From Brachionus manjavacas (lineage: Eukaryota; Rotifera; Eurotatoria; Ploima; Brachionidae), in assembly GCA_019054805.1 (NCBI GenBank), contig JAHQIY010000001.1:1936501-2000500 (forward strand): 64,000 nt of DNA, given 5' to 3'. The number at the start of each line of letters is the position of its first letter. Within the stretch, counting starts at the first letter, position 1. The notes under the pieces are model-generated. The model ran no database searches and was not told where the DNA came from. It saw nothing but the letters and a program-made list of their open reading frames with translations. The translations under genes and the position numbers were made by a program. Positions 1 through 15,510 of the stretch are shown in pieces.

Positions 1-502
1 AGAAAATAATATCAAAAAACTACAAGCAATTCAGAATACAGCAGTAAGATCTGTCCTTAAGTTAAAATATGATACTCCCTCCAACATCGTGCAACATGAA
101 GCTTTTAATAAACTTAAACTACTAACAGTCTCAAATCTGCTTTTTGAGTTGAGTGAGAGATATGTTGGGACAGGACTGAGTCATTCTATTCCATTGGTTG
201 AAAGACTGGTGAAAGAATACAAAGAAGGTTTCGAATCAAGATTTATTGAATACCCAACTCCATTGTGAAATTGCTACCTTACGATTTCTTCTTTTTCCCT
301 GAATAATCAATTTTTAAAAAAAATGTATCCTTTAACTCTCTAGTTCAATTTCATTAATTTTCCTCTATTTTTAACCATTTTATTACATTTTATTTTTTTA
401 AATTTTTATTCTATCTTATTTAACTTTATTTTATTTTGATTTTTTTTTTAATCTGAAGGAGCTTTTGCTCGGTACAGGAAACGAATAAAAAAAAATAAAT
501 AA
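1..502 (+). mobile_element. LINE 3' end (family A): reverse-transcriptase C-terminus and 3' tail
   Basis: The window opens inside the last part of a LINE ORF2. The open frame 2-268 ends in a TGA at 266-268 and carries AVRSVLKLKYDTPSN, a post-reverse-transcriptase segment that recurs almost unchanged in the minus-strand fragment near 45.8 kb. After a T-rich 3' untranslated stretch comes a short tail at 452-502 in which GGAGC and GCTC can pair around a small loop, followed by GGTACAGG and an (AATAA)-type repeat. The same tail recurs at 45508-45558 (minus) and 62529-62580 (plus). The 5' part lies outside the window. The LINE assignment is firm; the clade (Jockey/I/CR1 side) is inference. Confidence 0.8.
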
Positions 503-538
503 ACTTTATTCTCATGATCGATTGATGAGACTTTGTTG

Positions 539-2329
<1,791 letters not shown>

Positions 2330-2331
<2 letters not shown>

Positions 2332-2366
2332 TTTCTGGCAATGTAATCGCCAAACAGCAATTGAAC
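2330..2366. repeat. 37-bp filler copied from SEL1L exon 2 at a duplication breakpoint
   Basis: The 37 bases at 2330-2366 (TATTTCTGGC to AATTGAAC) are identical to 1801-1837 inside the truncated SEL1L copy and to 10590-10626 in the full gene. They sit exactly where the duplicated block stops and the Gypsy-type fossil begins. Such short templated insertions at junctions are typical of template-switching repair. Confidence 0.9.
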
Positions 2367-5300
2367 TCTTTACCACTGTCATCCATTTGAGACAGGATAG
2401 TTCCCATAGCATATCCTGATGCATCTGTGTGCAAAATAAATTTCTTTTTGAAATCAGGTTGTCTTAGTATTGGTTCAGATGTAAGAGTTTCTTTAAGCGT
2501 GTTAAAGGCTTTTTCCTGTTCAACTTCCCATTTGAATTTAACATCTTTTTTAAGCAATACATATAAAGTTTGTGAAATTTTAGCGGAGTCTTTTATAAAA
2601 ACTCTATAGTAATTTGTTGCTCCTAAAAACTCATGAGCTTATTTAAGATTTTGAGGGCGTTTTCTTTCTATAATTGTTTGGGTTTTAGACGGATCCATCT
2701 CAATTGAAGATGATGTAACAACATATCCAAGGACTTTGATTTTTCTTGCAAACCAGTGACATTTATTTTAATTTTTAATTCATTATCCCGGAATGCTTTT
2801 CCAACCAATTTAACATGCTCCTTGTGTTCTACAATATTTTTTGAATGGACAATGATATCGTCTAAATAAACCTCACAGAATGACATATTTCCAAATATGC
2901 AAAACATCATTCTACTAAATTGGGCGGGAGCGTTTTTCAAACCAAAAGGAAGTCTTTTAAATTGATAATGTCCATCGGGTGTATAAAATGCTGTTTTTTC
3001 TTTAGAGGCAGGGTGCATTTCTACTTGCCAGTAGCCCAATATTAAGTCTAAAGTTGAAAAATAAGTTTAACCATTCAGCCTCGATAGAATATTATTGATT
3101 CTTGGTAATGGCCAAGATTCTGTGAGTGTTTTTTGATTTAGCTTTCTATAGTCTACTCAAAAGCGTTTACTTTCATCTTTTTTAAGTATTAACACCACAG
3201 GTGAAAACCATGATGATGTTGAAATTTCAATAATATCATTTTCACGCATTGTCTTTATCTATTCCTGTAATATCTCTCTTTCCTTTAAGGATTCTCTATA
3301 AGGTCTTAGAAATATTGGGACTTCGTCTGTTGTTCTAATTACGTGTTTATCGACTTTACTCCTTGTTATATCTTTTATACTCATTGCGAATCTATCTTTT
3401 ATATAGTCTAAAGATTTTTAAAGTATTGATATTCACTGGCATTTAGATTATCTATCGGTTTTAATTCTATAATTCCAGTTAATGATTCTAAAGGCCTATC
3501 TTCGTTAAAATTGTTTAAATCTTCTGAAAAACAATCGTCAGGGTAATTTTCATCTGTCAAGTTTTCAGTTATCACTTTGTTGCAGTATTCTTTTTCTGAA
3601 ACTACACTTCTTTACTAGGAAACTTTAAGCTTCTTTCACTTGGGTTAAGGCTAGCTCCTGTACACATAAAACAATCAAGACCTAGCAGCCCATCACTGTC
3701 TTCATGATCGATTACTAAGAATTCGCATTCATGACCTTCGATATTTAATTTTAATGCTTCTGTTTTAACATTTACTTTAACAATATTATTATCAGCAGTT
3801 TTAATTCTAACATCTGAATCCTTTACGGTTATTTTATTTCTTTACACAAAATTTCTGCTTAATAATGAAGTTGTACATCCGCTATCAAGTGCCATAGTTA
3901 GTGTGATACCATCTTAAGTTGCTGATATATATAAAAGGTTCCCTGTATCACATGTGTACACATATTCTGGATTTTCTTTCCGATTGTCTGAATCATTGAA
4001 AACTTCCTCAACCATTGACCCTTCTTGTATTACGATATTGCTTATTGTTATTGTTATTTAGCCTACATTGTGAAATTTTATGACCTGGTTTTTTGAATCC
4101 GAAGCATATTAAGTTTTTTTTTTAGCTCATTCTGGCTTCTAAATTTTTCTTTTACATTGTGGTCATATTTCTGAATTTTGATACATATTCTTTTCCATTT
4201 ATGGATGGTTTCATAAAAGAATCCTTATTATTAAAATTTTTTTGTCTTGAATAGTTGACAACCGTGGGTTTGCTAAAATTGCTCAATCCTTTTGTAAAAA
4301 CTCTTGCATGCCGTATTGCATCATTTAGCGTTTCTACATTTTTACTCTCTAACTCGGCCCTAACTCTTGGGTCAAGGGCTTCAAGAAAGAACCAGACTAA
4401 TTCGAACTCATCTATCTTATCTATTTTGTTTGCAATTGTCTGGAATTTCATTATGTTGTCATCAAAATTTGACGTTAATTTAACACTTTTTAGTTCAGAT
4501 CTTAGCCCTCTCTGAACATCAGCTGGTTTCAGGGTTGCTAATAATTGATTTTTAAATTTTTCCACGTAACTCATTCATCTCATTTTTGCATGTTTCTAAG
4601 CATTTGTAAGGCGTTTCCTCTTAGAAGTTTTGTAACGCAATCTTTTAGCCTACTTCTAATAATTCCTTGGGTCCTAGCCTCGGTTTCTACAAGGTATATC
4701 CATTCATCTACTTTATCTCTATCGTTTCCATATAATTTTGGTATATCGTCGACTTTAAAATTTATGATTCGTGTTTCCCTAAGTCCGAATCCGTTTTCTT
4801 GTAAAAATCCTCATGTATTAAAGTTTTCGATGAAGTGGCTATTTCTTGAAGGCTGCTTTTTGCTCCTTCCTCACTTTATTTTGATTGATTTTTATTCCTA
4901 AAACTATCTTCTTCTGTTTTCATCTTTTTGATACTGGTCAAAAGCTCAGCTCTTTTGAAAAGTAGCTCAATAAGCAACTTCTTAGGTTTTCCTGAATTTT
5001 GAACATTTTGAAGCCATTCCATTTGTTCGCCTTCTGTACAGCTTACTAATTCGCTGTCGTCATCTAATTTCTGGAATTCATTCTCAAAAGACCCATTTTG
5101 TGTCTACATTAAGTGTACGAGCTCTTGTACACTAAGTTTTTCAAGGTAATCTTTTGAAATGGGTACCATAAAAAATATCATCTTTTTATCGCTGCTACCA
5201 ATTGTAACCGGTTTATAATAAACAATGTTTAATCTTTAAAAGCTTTATTTAAGATATTGAACGTTCTGAAGTTCTAAGAATGGAACTCTTATTTATACCT

Positions 5301-5478
5301 ATATGCTGTGTCAAGAACACGAGCTTATAATTAAGTCAAGATGTAAGCTTAGTGCTTAAAAATGCATATGTCAGCATTTCGAAGCGTCTAACTTCTGAGA
5401 TACGTGACAAGTATAATTCTTACTTTTCTTTGTGCATCAATTGACAAGCTGATGAATAAGTGATTATTCAGGGTAACA
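2367..5478 (-). mobile_element. Broken Gypsy-type (Metaviridae-like) LTR retrotransposon fossil
   Basis: Minus-strand reading gives, in retroelement order, a gag-like region (about 4150-5150), a zinc-knuckle-like stretch (about 4040-4090), a protease-like region (about 3600-3960), reverse transcriptase (about 2660-3350) and the beginning of RNase H (about 2370-2560, with LHTDASGYAMGTILSQ). One long terminal repeat is visible at 5203-5478: read on the minus strand it starts TGTTACC and ends GGTTACA, and a primer-site-like GGTAGCAGCG follows its inner edge. The other end, including integrase and the second LTR, is missing where the fossil meets the duplicated SEL1L block. The element is old, with many breaks, and cannot be active. 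Confidence 0.85.
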
Positions 5479-5580
5479 AACATCGCACTTTTTTGATGTT
5501 ATTTCAACATTGGATACATTTTGTAATTCAAACACAAAAAATTAAATCAATTTTATTTTTAAACAAAATTTTTAATTTGT
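5479..5580. repeat. Fragment of the inverted-repeat family also found at 62.8 and 63.6 kb
   Basis: Directly outside the LTR edge is CATCGCACTTTTTTGATG followed by TTATTTCAACATTGGA and a stretch with TTCAAACACAAAAAATT. The same order of motifs appears at 63574-63640 (plus) and, reversed, at 62795-62860. The Gypsy-type fossil therefore seems to have inserted into or beside an older copy of this repeat. Confidence 0.6.
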
Positions 5581-5853
5581 GCTCTTTTTTAAAAATATCA
5601 TTTGGTCTGTGTTAGTGGAAAGTTATGGGGACTCTTTTGGGTGTTTGATTGATTGTATTGTAAAACTTAATAAATATAACGAATAAATAATGCAATTAAT
5701 AATTGTTTTAATAAAAATATAGTAGTTAGTACTTAAATCACAATTTAAAATTAAAAAAAAAATTCATAAATTCACATATTAAGATTTCGAAAAATAACTT
5801 CTATGTTCTTATAAAATAGATTATGAGTTTGATAGCCTCAAGTTTTCATTAAT

Positions 5854-7339
5854 TTAACGAGAATTTCCAGTGCATCTTTTGCTGCCCTTATTACAAGTAA
5901 ATTGACACTCTAAGTCGTAAATGCAGTCATATTTATCACCATTAGCTATGTGACATCTATACTCAGGTATGTATCCTATTACTGTATACTTAGGCGCATC
6001 ACATCTTTATTTAAATATTTTAATTAATTTTGACTATTTGAGGAGAAAAATTACTCGCATTTATTGTCCGTACATCTAGTTGTTGAAATGGTACTATTAT
6101 CTGGCAATACTAGTTGACCACTGCAGTCACTTACATTAAAGCAATATGAGCCAACTTGTCCACCTATTTAAAAAATATTAATTAAATAGGGTTATGTAAT
6201 TGAAAATAAAACTTTATAAGTTTTGAAAAAAATACCAATAAAAATAAAATAGAAAAATAGAAAATTCTTTAAGTTGTTGTTCAAATGAACTCTGCAATGT
6301 AATTGCACACTTGATTGAAATACTTTTTAATGGGGTGCAAAATGCAGAAAATTGCATAGTATTTTTCAGACTTATTTTACTGCATTTAGCAAATTGCTTA
6401 TAATTAAGCAATTTAAAGAACTGAATTATCTCTTTTAGTAAAAAAGTTATTCAAGTTTTTCTGAATTGAAACGATCGAATTGAAATGAACTTCACAACCC
6501 CAGGCATTTGGGATTATGGAAAGAGAAAGAGTAATACCAAGTCAATCAGATCTTAAAGAATTTTATTCTGTTTTTTATGCGGCCCTATTGCGCATTTTAA
6601 ATTTTGTTGAGCATAATCAATATATTTACTTTTTCCATTATTCGAAAATAGATTTTACTTTTTCCGTTTTAGAAACAAAAATAAAAAACGCTGGAACAAA
6701 AATATCTGATTTAACAAAGAGTGTAAGATATTTAATAAGAAACCCTACAAATTTGCGAAACAAATAAGCATAATGACAAATTAGTTTAAAGAATAAAATT
6801 ATATACTACTTGATATTTGTTCAGTGCTAAGGATTGAAGGTTCTTTGGGAACATTTGTGATTAGCTCAGTGCTTGTAATTTTGAATTCAGTTGTAGAAAC
6901 TGGATGTGACCCAATGCTAGTAGTAAATAGTTCGTTTAGAACAGTTGTGATTAGCTCAGTGCTTGTAATTTTGAATTCAGTTGTAGAAGCTGGATATGAC
7001 CCAATGCTAGTAGTTAATAGTTCGTTTGGAACAGTTGATTCATTAAGTGGATCATTGCTAATTGCTTTTGATTCAGTTTCAGAAATTGAAAGTGATTCAA
7101 TGGTAGTCATCGTAGAGTGACTGGAGAAATCTGATGTATAATTCAGTACCATTTTACATGTAGGCGGAAAGTCTTTTGCAACGTTGATTTTTCCATAATA
7201 AAGAGTCGTTATAAAGCCTTTTATAATAATTTTAAATTTATTTTAATTTTTCAAATGAAAGGCTACCTAAAATTAGTAGATTAAATATCGTAAAGTCTAC
7301 AATCATAGCATACAAGCACACTGATATTTTTGATGACAT
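5854..7339 (-). CDS. Ser/Thr-rich, Cys-rich surface or secreted protein (four exons)
   Basis: Four minus-strand exons join with consistent phases and GT-AG borders: 7267-7339, 6807-7217, 6055-6163 and 5854-6004 (introns 49, 643 and 50 nt; 247 residues; stop TAA). Exon 1 encodes MSSKISVCLYAMIVDFTIF plus more hydrophobic residues, which read as a signal peptide or anchor. Exon 2 encodes a Ser/Thr-rich, mucin-like stalk containing two copies of a roughly 33-residue unit with STTEFKITSTELIT. Exons 3 and 4 encode a compact Cys-rich end with spacing like an EB or EGF-like module (SYCFNVSDC, RCTDNKCECDAPKY) and six more cysteines. The gene lies between the full and truncated SEL1L copies. I do not recognise a family. 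The long middle intron could hide another exon. Function unknown; extracellular attachment or mucus role is a guess. Confidence 0.68.
6848..7040 (-). repeat. Two tandem ~100-bp coding repeats in the Ser/Thr-rich exon
   Basis: Two adjacent units, about 6853-6940 and 6940-7040, share long identical stretches such as GATTAGCTCAGTGCTTG and ATTTTGAATTCAGTTGTAG on the plus strand. They encode the duplicated STTEFKITSTELIT / SIGS[YH]P segment of the protein. High nucleotide identity points to recent expansion. Confidence 0.8.
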
Positions 7340-8040
7340 TTTCTTTGATTTAATTTTTAATTTTTTTCTTTTTTAATTTCCAAAACTGTAACTATTTATT
7401 CTTTTGAATTTAATAATGGTTAAGTTAACATTACTGATTTTTAAATGTCATAATTTTTTTCATTTGTTCTTTTACCTAAAACTTGATTTACATTAGAATA
7501 TAAAATAGAATTTAAATTCTATTTGAAATATTTAGAAATTTTTATTTACTCTTAATTGTCATTTAAATTTTTAATTTTAATTTAAGTTCTTTCAAAATTT
7601 AAAATTGAAATTGAAAATTTATAGATTTCAAAATAAATACACTATTTGAAATTTAAAAGTGCAAGCTTTTCAAGATCGGTCGAAATTTTTATTTTAACAG
7701 TTGATAATTTTCTGAAATATTTAGTTTTGATAAATTGCAACGTTTAAATAGAAAAAAGAGATTTCTAATGATGATTTATTGATTAATTACTTAAAACTTC
7801 AAATTATTTGAACTTTCCTTTCGAAAAAAAAATCTGAAAGATATTAAAATTCCAATTTTTTAAGTAGAGCAATAAACATTTTGTACTGTTTATATCAATA
7901 TTCGATTGATTCTCTTAATATAAAACTTGACTAATTTTATTCCTTTTGTTTACGTTTAACAAATTTTGTTTAAAAATCTTAAGCAGTAATTTTTTTAATA
8001 TGATTGTCAATAATTGTAATATAACTGGGTTTCAATTTAA
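7340..8040. other. AT-rich spacer, no feature seen
   Basis: Upstream of the Cys-rich protein gene. Very AT-rich, no open frame with protein character on either strand; presumably holds that gene's promoter, but no motif is convincing. Confidence 0.5.
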
Positions 8041-8348
8041 TAAAATATATTTTTACTACAGTTTTTGCTGAATTTGCTCATCACATTAAATACAATTTGA
8101 TTAAAATTAGTTATCAAAAAAAAATGGGTTATGGTAAATATATTTTTTCAGAATATAAATGTCTAAGCGCCGATGAAATTTTCAGAAAAAACTGTAGTAA
8201 AAATATATTTTAACGGCGCTTAGACATTAGACATTTATCGGCGCTTAGACATTTATATTCTAAAAAAATATATTTACCATAACCCATTTTTTTTTGATAA
8301 CTAATTTTAATCAAATTGTATTTAATGTGATGAGCAAATTTTGCAAAA
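8041..8348. repeat. Nested fold-back repeat (miniature element-like)
   Basis: A near-perfect inverted repeat of about 100 bp pairs 8072-8167 with 8238-8345 (arms contain GCTCATCACATTAAATAC and its complement). A second inverted pair overlaps it: TAAAATATATTTTTACTAC at 8041 pairs with 8195-8219. The short phrase GCGCTTAGACATT appears three times in the centre. This looks like a rearranged terminal-inverted-repeat element; no coding. Confidence 0.75.
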
Positions 8349-8997
8349 TGCAATATAATCAAATATTCGTTTAATAATTCTGCCTAAAAAAAGTTTGTCT
8401 AAAAAGAAGCCATCTTAATTTAGCCTAAAAGATGATTTATTTTGATGAAGCAAATTTTTTAATTTTGAAAGAAAGAAAAATTTAAAATGGGCCCAAAAAT
8501 TATTTTACTTTTCTTTACAATTTAAATGATCTGAATTAAAAAAAAACAATTTATTTATACTAATTAATTTTTAAAAAAGATTAACATTTTTCTTCTGATC
8601 CATCTTTTATAATTAGAATATTCTTAAAAATAAAAATTCATATTAAAACTAATTTATGATTTTCAAATTTTATGAAGTTTTAAAACGATGATATCAATTT
8701 TTTTATGATTTAATTTATTTTTGACAAAATAATTATATTTTAAAATTTATTTTTGCTTGTTTTTTTTATTTTTGAAAAATTTTTGAAAAAAAAAATCTAA
8801 AATGCGTTTTTATTAACTGAACATTTTATTGAAAAATTTTCATTTAAAATTAACTTATTAATAAAATCTTTAAAAATATAGTACACAAAATAAATTTTAT
8901 TAAAATCTAATAACGATTAGAAAAGAACAAGGTTATTTTTTGTATTTTTTTTGTTTTTCTAAAAGTAAACAATAGTCATTTTTCTTTTTGTCTTTTG
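8349..8997. other. AT-rich spacer downstream of SEL1L
   Basis: No gene seen. The stretch runs up to the SEL1L stop codon and should contain its 3' untranslated region; AATAAA-like strings are too common here to call one poly(A) signal. Confidence 0.5.
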
Positions 8998-11120
<2,123 letters not shown>

Positions 11121-12880
11121 CTTGAAATTTTCTTAATTATTAAAATATCTAGAATAATTTACGATAAAAAATATAATACATTTAGTTTGAAGAGAAATAA
11201 TTTTAAATTGCTTTATTTCCATTACTTTATTTTCATTCAATTTTCTTATTTTCAATTTTCAAGCAATTTTCAAGCAAATTTGGGGAAAAATTTCTTTATA
11301 GAAAAAAGCGATGAAAAAGATTCAAAAAATTTATTTATTTTTGTTTTAAAAAGATTTTTTATGTTTAATTGACTATTTTTCTGACTAGCTCTTCTTGTAT
11401 TAATGAGTCAAGACAAAGTCTAATGAACGAGCTGGTTTTATCAGGAACTGTCATGCCACAATATTAACTAGCTCAGTTTTTGTGGTTAAGTAAAATATCA
11501 TTAAAGATAACTTTGCTCTCCCTGGTTGGCAAGGGATGTAAAATGTAAATTAAGAATAAATTTTTCAATAAATCAAGCACATAAACTTTGTCAGAAAAAA
11601 ATTAATCTTTTTTAGAACAGATTTATCTAATATTTAAAAAAATATTAAAAAAATTAAATAATTAAAATTATGAAAATTTGCAATCTGATACACATTAATT
11701 AGAATCCGTATATTTTTCGGTATTGGGTTTTGGTTTGGCTAAAGGAACCAAAACTTGATACTTGTATTTGGCAAACCCTTTTTTTTGGATGCAAACCAAT
11801 ATTCATATCCGAAGTTAAAAGAAAAATGGGTTTAGTTTTTAATTTTTTTTAGATTAAAACATAACTTGAAAGAAATTTTTTTTATTCTAAGAAAATGAAT
11901 AAAATAAAATAAATGATAATCAAAAAAATTTATTAATTTTTAAAGTAATTAATATTTAAAAGTTAGCTTTCAAAACAAATCTCATTTCATATTTTGTCTG
12001 TTCTTTTGGCTCACAAACCCACAAATGCTGAAAAACCTCTCAATGCCGGAACTTTGACGAAATAATTAAAAAAGAAATTTAGCCAATTTAAAGAGATTTG
12101 GAAAAGATTTTGAATTTGAAATCCAAGAATCTCGAGTTGATGATTTTTTTGAAATGATCGTAAATCCATCTTTTTTCAATTAATTTTTGAATTTTGAAAT
12201 TTAATTGTTTAAATCTGTCTGAAATGAAAGCTTAGCCGTGTAATCAAAGCTAAAGTGCTTGAAAAAAAAAATTGTAAGATGAATGATGAGAGCTATAAGA
12301 GTTTTGCTTTTTCGAATAATTTGGAAATTGAGGGGGTTCTGAATCAGTTCATATTATACTTAAACTTATGATAACTTAGGGAAGCTCAAATTTATTTTTC
12401 AAGACCGCAATAATTAAATTACATAGTTTTTTGGGATTCAGGGCTAAATTCATCTTTTCGTAAATATCTACCAGCCTCAATAAACCTTAAATAATTTTGT
12501 AAAAATTATAAAAAAATTTTAAAAAGATTAAACTTTTCAATTTGTACATTTTACCAACTAAAGTGTCTTCAATAGATCAGATTAAAAGAATACATTTAAA
12601 AGATAGGCCGGCTTTCGAATTTGAATATACAATATAATAGTTTCTAAACTAAAATGTACATTGATCTTTGACAAAAGCTTTTTTTACAGACTCGCACATT
12701 TAAAAAAGAAGACGAACATTTGGTATTGTTTTTAAGTCTTCTTTTGTAGGAGAGCTTTATAAAAAAAATGAAATTTTAAAATCAGTCTTTCAAAATTCAA
12801 AACATAGCAGAGCAAAAAATTAAATTCATTGGAAAAATTTAACTAATTTAACAAAATAAAATATTTAAGAAAATTTAAGT
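11121..12880. other. AT-rich region upstream of SEL1L, no gene seen
   Basis: Should contain the SEL1L promoter near 11032-11300, but no clear motif. At about 11700-11830 a short imperfect inverted segment (GGTTTTGGTTTGGC against GGAACCAAAAC) is present. Possible further decayed transposase bits occur near 12000 but cannot be supported. Confidence 0.4.
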
Positions 12881-12882
12881 CT

Positions 12883-14067
12883 TCAATTCTTTTGCCTAGC
12901 AATAATTTCAACAATTTTGTAATTGTCAATTTCTTTTAATTCAAATGGCTCAATATTCATTGTGCTTATTTCATTTAATCTTTCTTGACCTGTCCTGCTT
13001 CGGAGACAATATTTTATTCTTTTAAAATGAAAAAAAAGTTCTCTTTGCCTCCGCATTAGAAATTAACTTTATTTAAAAGCAGTTGAGTTAACGAAATATC
13101 CGTTGAAAATATTACAGTGGTGATTTGATAACAATATTTTACGAAAAATTACGTAAAATATCAAATTAACAAAATTTTACCACATTTTACGTAAATTAAC
13201 GTAAAATCCGAAAAGTGAGAAAGAGGTATTTTACGAAAAATTGCGTAAATTTTCAGGATTTTGAGATAATTTTGGTTAAATTTGGTAAAATTCAAATTGG
13301 CCAATTTAAAATTCAAAATTTTTGAAAAGATGTCTTTTTTTTTCGAAAAATCGAAAATTTAAAATAGTTTTTTTTTCATAAATTGGTTAAAAAAATAGTT
13401 TTTTTTTAAATTGTTAGAAAAAAACTATTTTAAATATTCGATTTTTGGAAAAAAAAGACATCTTTTCAAAAATTTTGAATTTTAAATTGGCCAATTTGAA
13501 TTTTACCAAATTTAACCAAAATTATCTCAAAATCTTGAAAATTTACGCAATTTTTCGTAAAATACCTCTTTCTCACTTTTCGGATTTTTCGTTAATTTAC
13601 GTAAAATGTGGTAAAATTTTGTTAATTTGATATTTTACGTAATTTTTCGTAAAATACTGTTATCAAATCACCACTGTAAGTAAACAGAAAATTTTTTAGA
13701 CTAAAAAAAGGAGAGATTAAAAAAATCGTATTGCTTTATTGATCAAAAAAATTCGGTCGCTAGTTTCTCATTACATAAAAAGTTTTAATCAAATATTGCA
13801 TAAATAATTTTATTAAGTACACATGTAGATGCATATTTGGATTTTCAAAGTATCAAATAAATGAAGGTATTTGTTTGTTAACAAAACAAACAAAAACCTG
13901 TTTTTGTTTTATTTTTTTCTATAGTTGTCTGAAAAGAGGAGAGATTAAAACAAATTTTTCTTTTTTAAATTTAAATTTTTAGCAATTTTCTCCTATGGCG
14001 GCGGCACAATACCTCAAAAGATGGTGTGGTTGTTGCCCCACTTCTCCATAACCTAGCTCCGCCACTG
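12883..14067 (-). mobile_element. hAT-type DNA transposon relic, interrupted by a palindromic element
   Basis: On the minus strand 12883-13062 reads KYCLRSRTGQERLNEIS, TMNIEPFELKEIDNYKIVEI and IARQKN then a TGA stop. This matches the end of hAT dimerisation domains (LRS.M.QERLN.L..LNI...I...KI...FA..K). About 1 kb away the sequence 14035-14067, read on the minus strand, is CAGTGGCGGAGCTAGGT, a typical hAT terminal inverted repeat. The two pieces are consistent with one minus-oriented element whose middle is largely lost and which received the palindromic element at 13115-13676. The other terminal repeat is not found. Confidence 0.65.
13115..13676. mobile_element. Palindromic miniature element with TA target duplication (Tc1/mariner-like ends)
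   Basis: The 562-bp segment is almost entirely one palindrome: CAGTGGTGATTTGATAAC at 13115 is mirrored by GTTATCAAATCACCACTG ending at 13676, and the arms (about 270 bp) stay nearly complementary to the centre. TA dinucleotides flank it (13113-13114 and 13677-13678). Termini CAGT plus TA duplication are characteristic of Tc1/mariner-type movement. Internal TTACGTAAA-like words recur in other fold-back repeats at 19.5-20.4 and 33.4-33.6 kb. No coding capacity. Confidence 0.85.
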
Positions 14068-14887
14068 AATGTCCGTTCACGCATTTAAAGTCAAAGTTAA
14101 GTAAAGCCAGATTGTTGTCAAGCAGGAATCATAAGCATCTTATAAGTTTCAAGCAAAATCATTAAAAAAGAAATTTATTTAAAATTAAGCAAATTCTGTA
14201 TTAGATGAAATAAATGAAATAACTGTTTCTGATTTTAGTAAACAATTTCAAGTAAAAAAAGATTAACCTCAGCCCATTAGACGTGAAAACTATATAGAAT
14301 TAGAAAATAAACCTGCAGATGATTTTTTGGTCTATCAGATGATAGAGATGTCAAAAAAAATATTTTTCCACTGAATAATATTCAATAAATAATTTTTTTT
14401 TTACAAAAAAAAATTTAATTTAAAAATTATTCTTAAAAGATAAATTTATTTTTTATAAGACCTGGATCTTCTATTTTTTTTGTTTGTATAAGCTAAGGAG
14501 AAAAATTTGGTTATTGATAGTAAAACATTAAAGAGAAAACGTAATGCCATCTTAACAAATCCATCAAACTAATCACAAACTCGCTTAAAACTAAATTTAA
14601 TAAAAACAAAACTCTAATTATTGGTTTCCTAAGGCTTTGTTTGTGATGAGGGCAGTAATCTTGACAAACTCTTTTTTCAAAAGGTAATAGTATTGATAAA
14701 TATAATATTGAACAATAAGCAGATGAAAAAAGTTATTCTTTTCTATTAGTCTTTTATGTAATCTTTTATAATTTTTAATAAGAACTAGCTGATGCTACTT
14801 TTGTAAATGAAAATGTTTATAAAGAGAATGAGGAAAAGAACATGACATAAAATTATTCTAATGATGATTCCAAAGACAAAGTTTCGG
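14068..14887. other. AT-rich, possible decayed mobile DNA
   Basis: No supportable gene. Slightly less AT-rich patches at 14090-14130, 14260-14340 and 14630-14700 could be old transposon remnants, but no domain can be read. Confidence 0.35.
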
Positions 14888-15079
14888 CGGTGCTAACCTA
14901 AATGGTGAACTGATATTTACGTGAACTGGTGAACTGTGATTTTCGAAAAATTTTAGTTAATTGACACCTAAAAAAAATTCTCGAAACCAAAAGTTTATTT
15001 AATAAAATATTATTTAAAAAAATCAATCAATTAATCTTTCAATCAATAAATATCTACTAATTAAAAATCTAATGTTTAT

Positions 15080-15250
15080 TTATTTTATGACTTTGACTTT
15101 TATGAAGCATTAACCCCCAGTTCCCCTTACATTTTTTTTCAAAGATTTTTGCTAAACAAAGATCACACAACACATCATCATCCGCCTTTTTCAATATTTC
15201 ATTTAAAATTTTGTCAGCCTCTTCAGTGTTTGGTACATTTTCATACGATT
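15080..15250 (-). pseudogene. Zinc-finger fragment of a DNA transposase-like protein
   Basis: Minus-strand translation upstream of the LINE gives CDLC, an aromatic-containing spacer with GNWGLMLHKSQSH, that is C-x2-C ... H-x4-H spacing as in zinc fingers found at the ends of several transposon proteins. It is preceded by a short acidic stretch (NTEEADKILNEILKKADDD). The frame is open for only about 50 residues. It is probably what is left of the coding content of the inverted-repeat element that holds it. Confidence 0.4.
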
Positions 15251-15510
15251 TTTTTCAAGTAAAATAGCTTTAGCCTTGACCGAATCGCTATCAACTTTCA
15301 TTTTACTCAATTGTTCATTAATTTTATATTTTGTAATAATTTAAAACTTTTGAAAAAAAAAGAACTTTTTGTTTGATTTAAATTTCAAAAATTGATGACT
15401 AGTTTTTTCAGTTCAAACAAAAATTAGTGCACAAAAAAAAAAAAAATAAAAATTCTAAAATTCATAATTTATACATTAAATTCAACTAAATATTCTCAAA
15501 TCGGTGAATT

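Noticed and set aside
6516-6767. 83-residue plus-strand open frame starting MERERVIPSQ inside the long intron of the Cys-rich gene
   Set aside because: Composition is slightly better than random, but there is no domain, no splice context and no repeat family link; it may be a transposon scrap.
6824-7120. Plus-strand open frame opposite the Ser/Thr-rich exon
   Set aside because: It exists only because the repeat unit lacks stops on both strands; the minus-strand reading fits the spliced gene.
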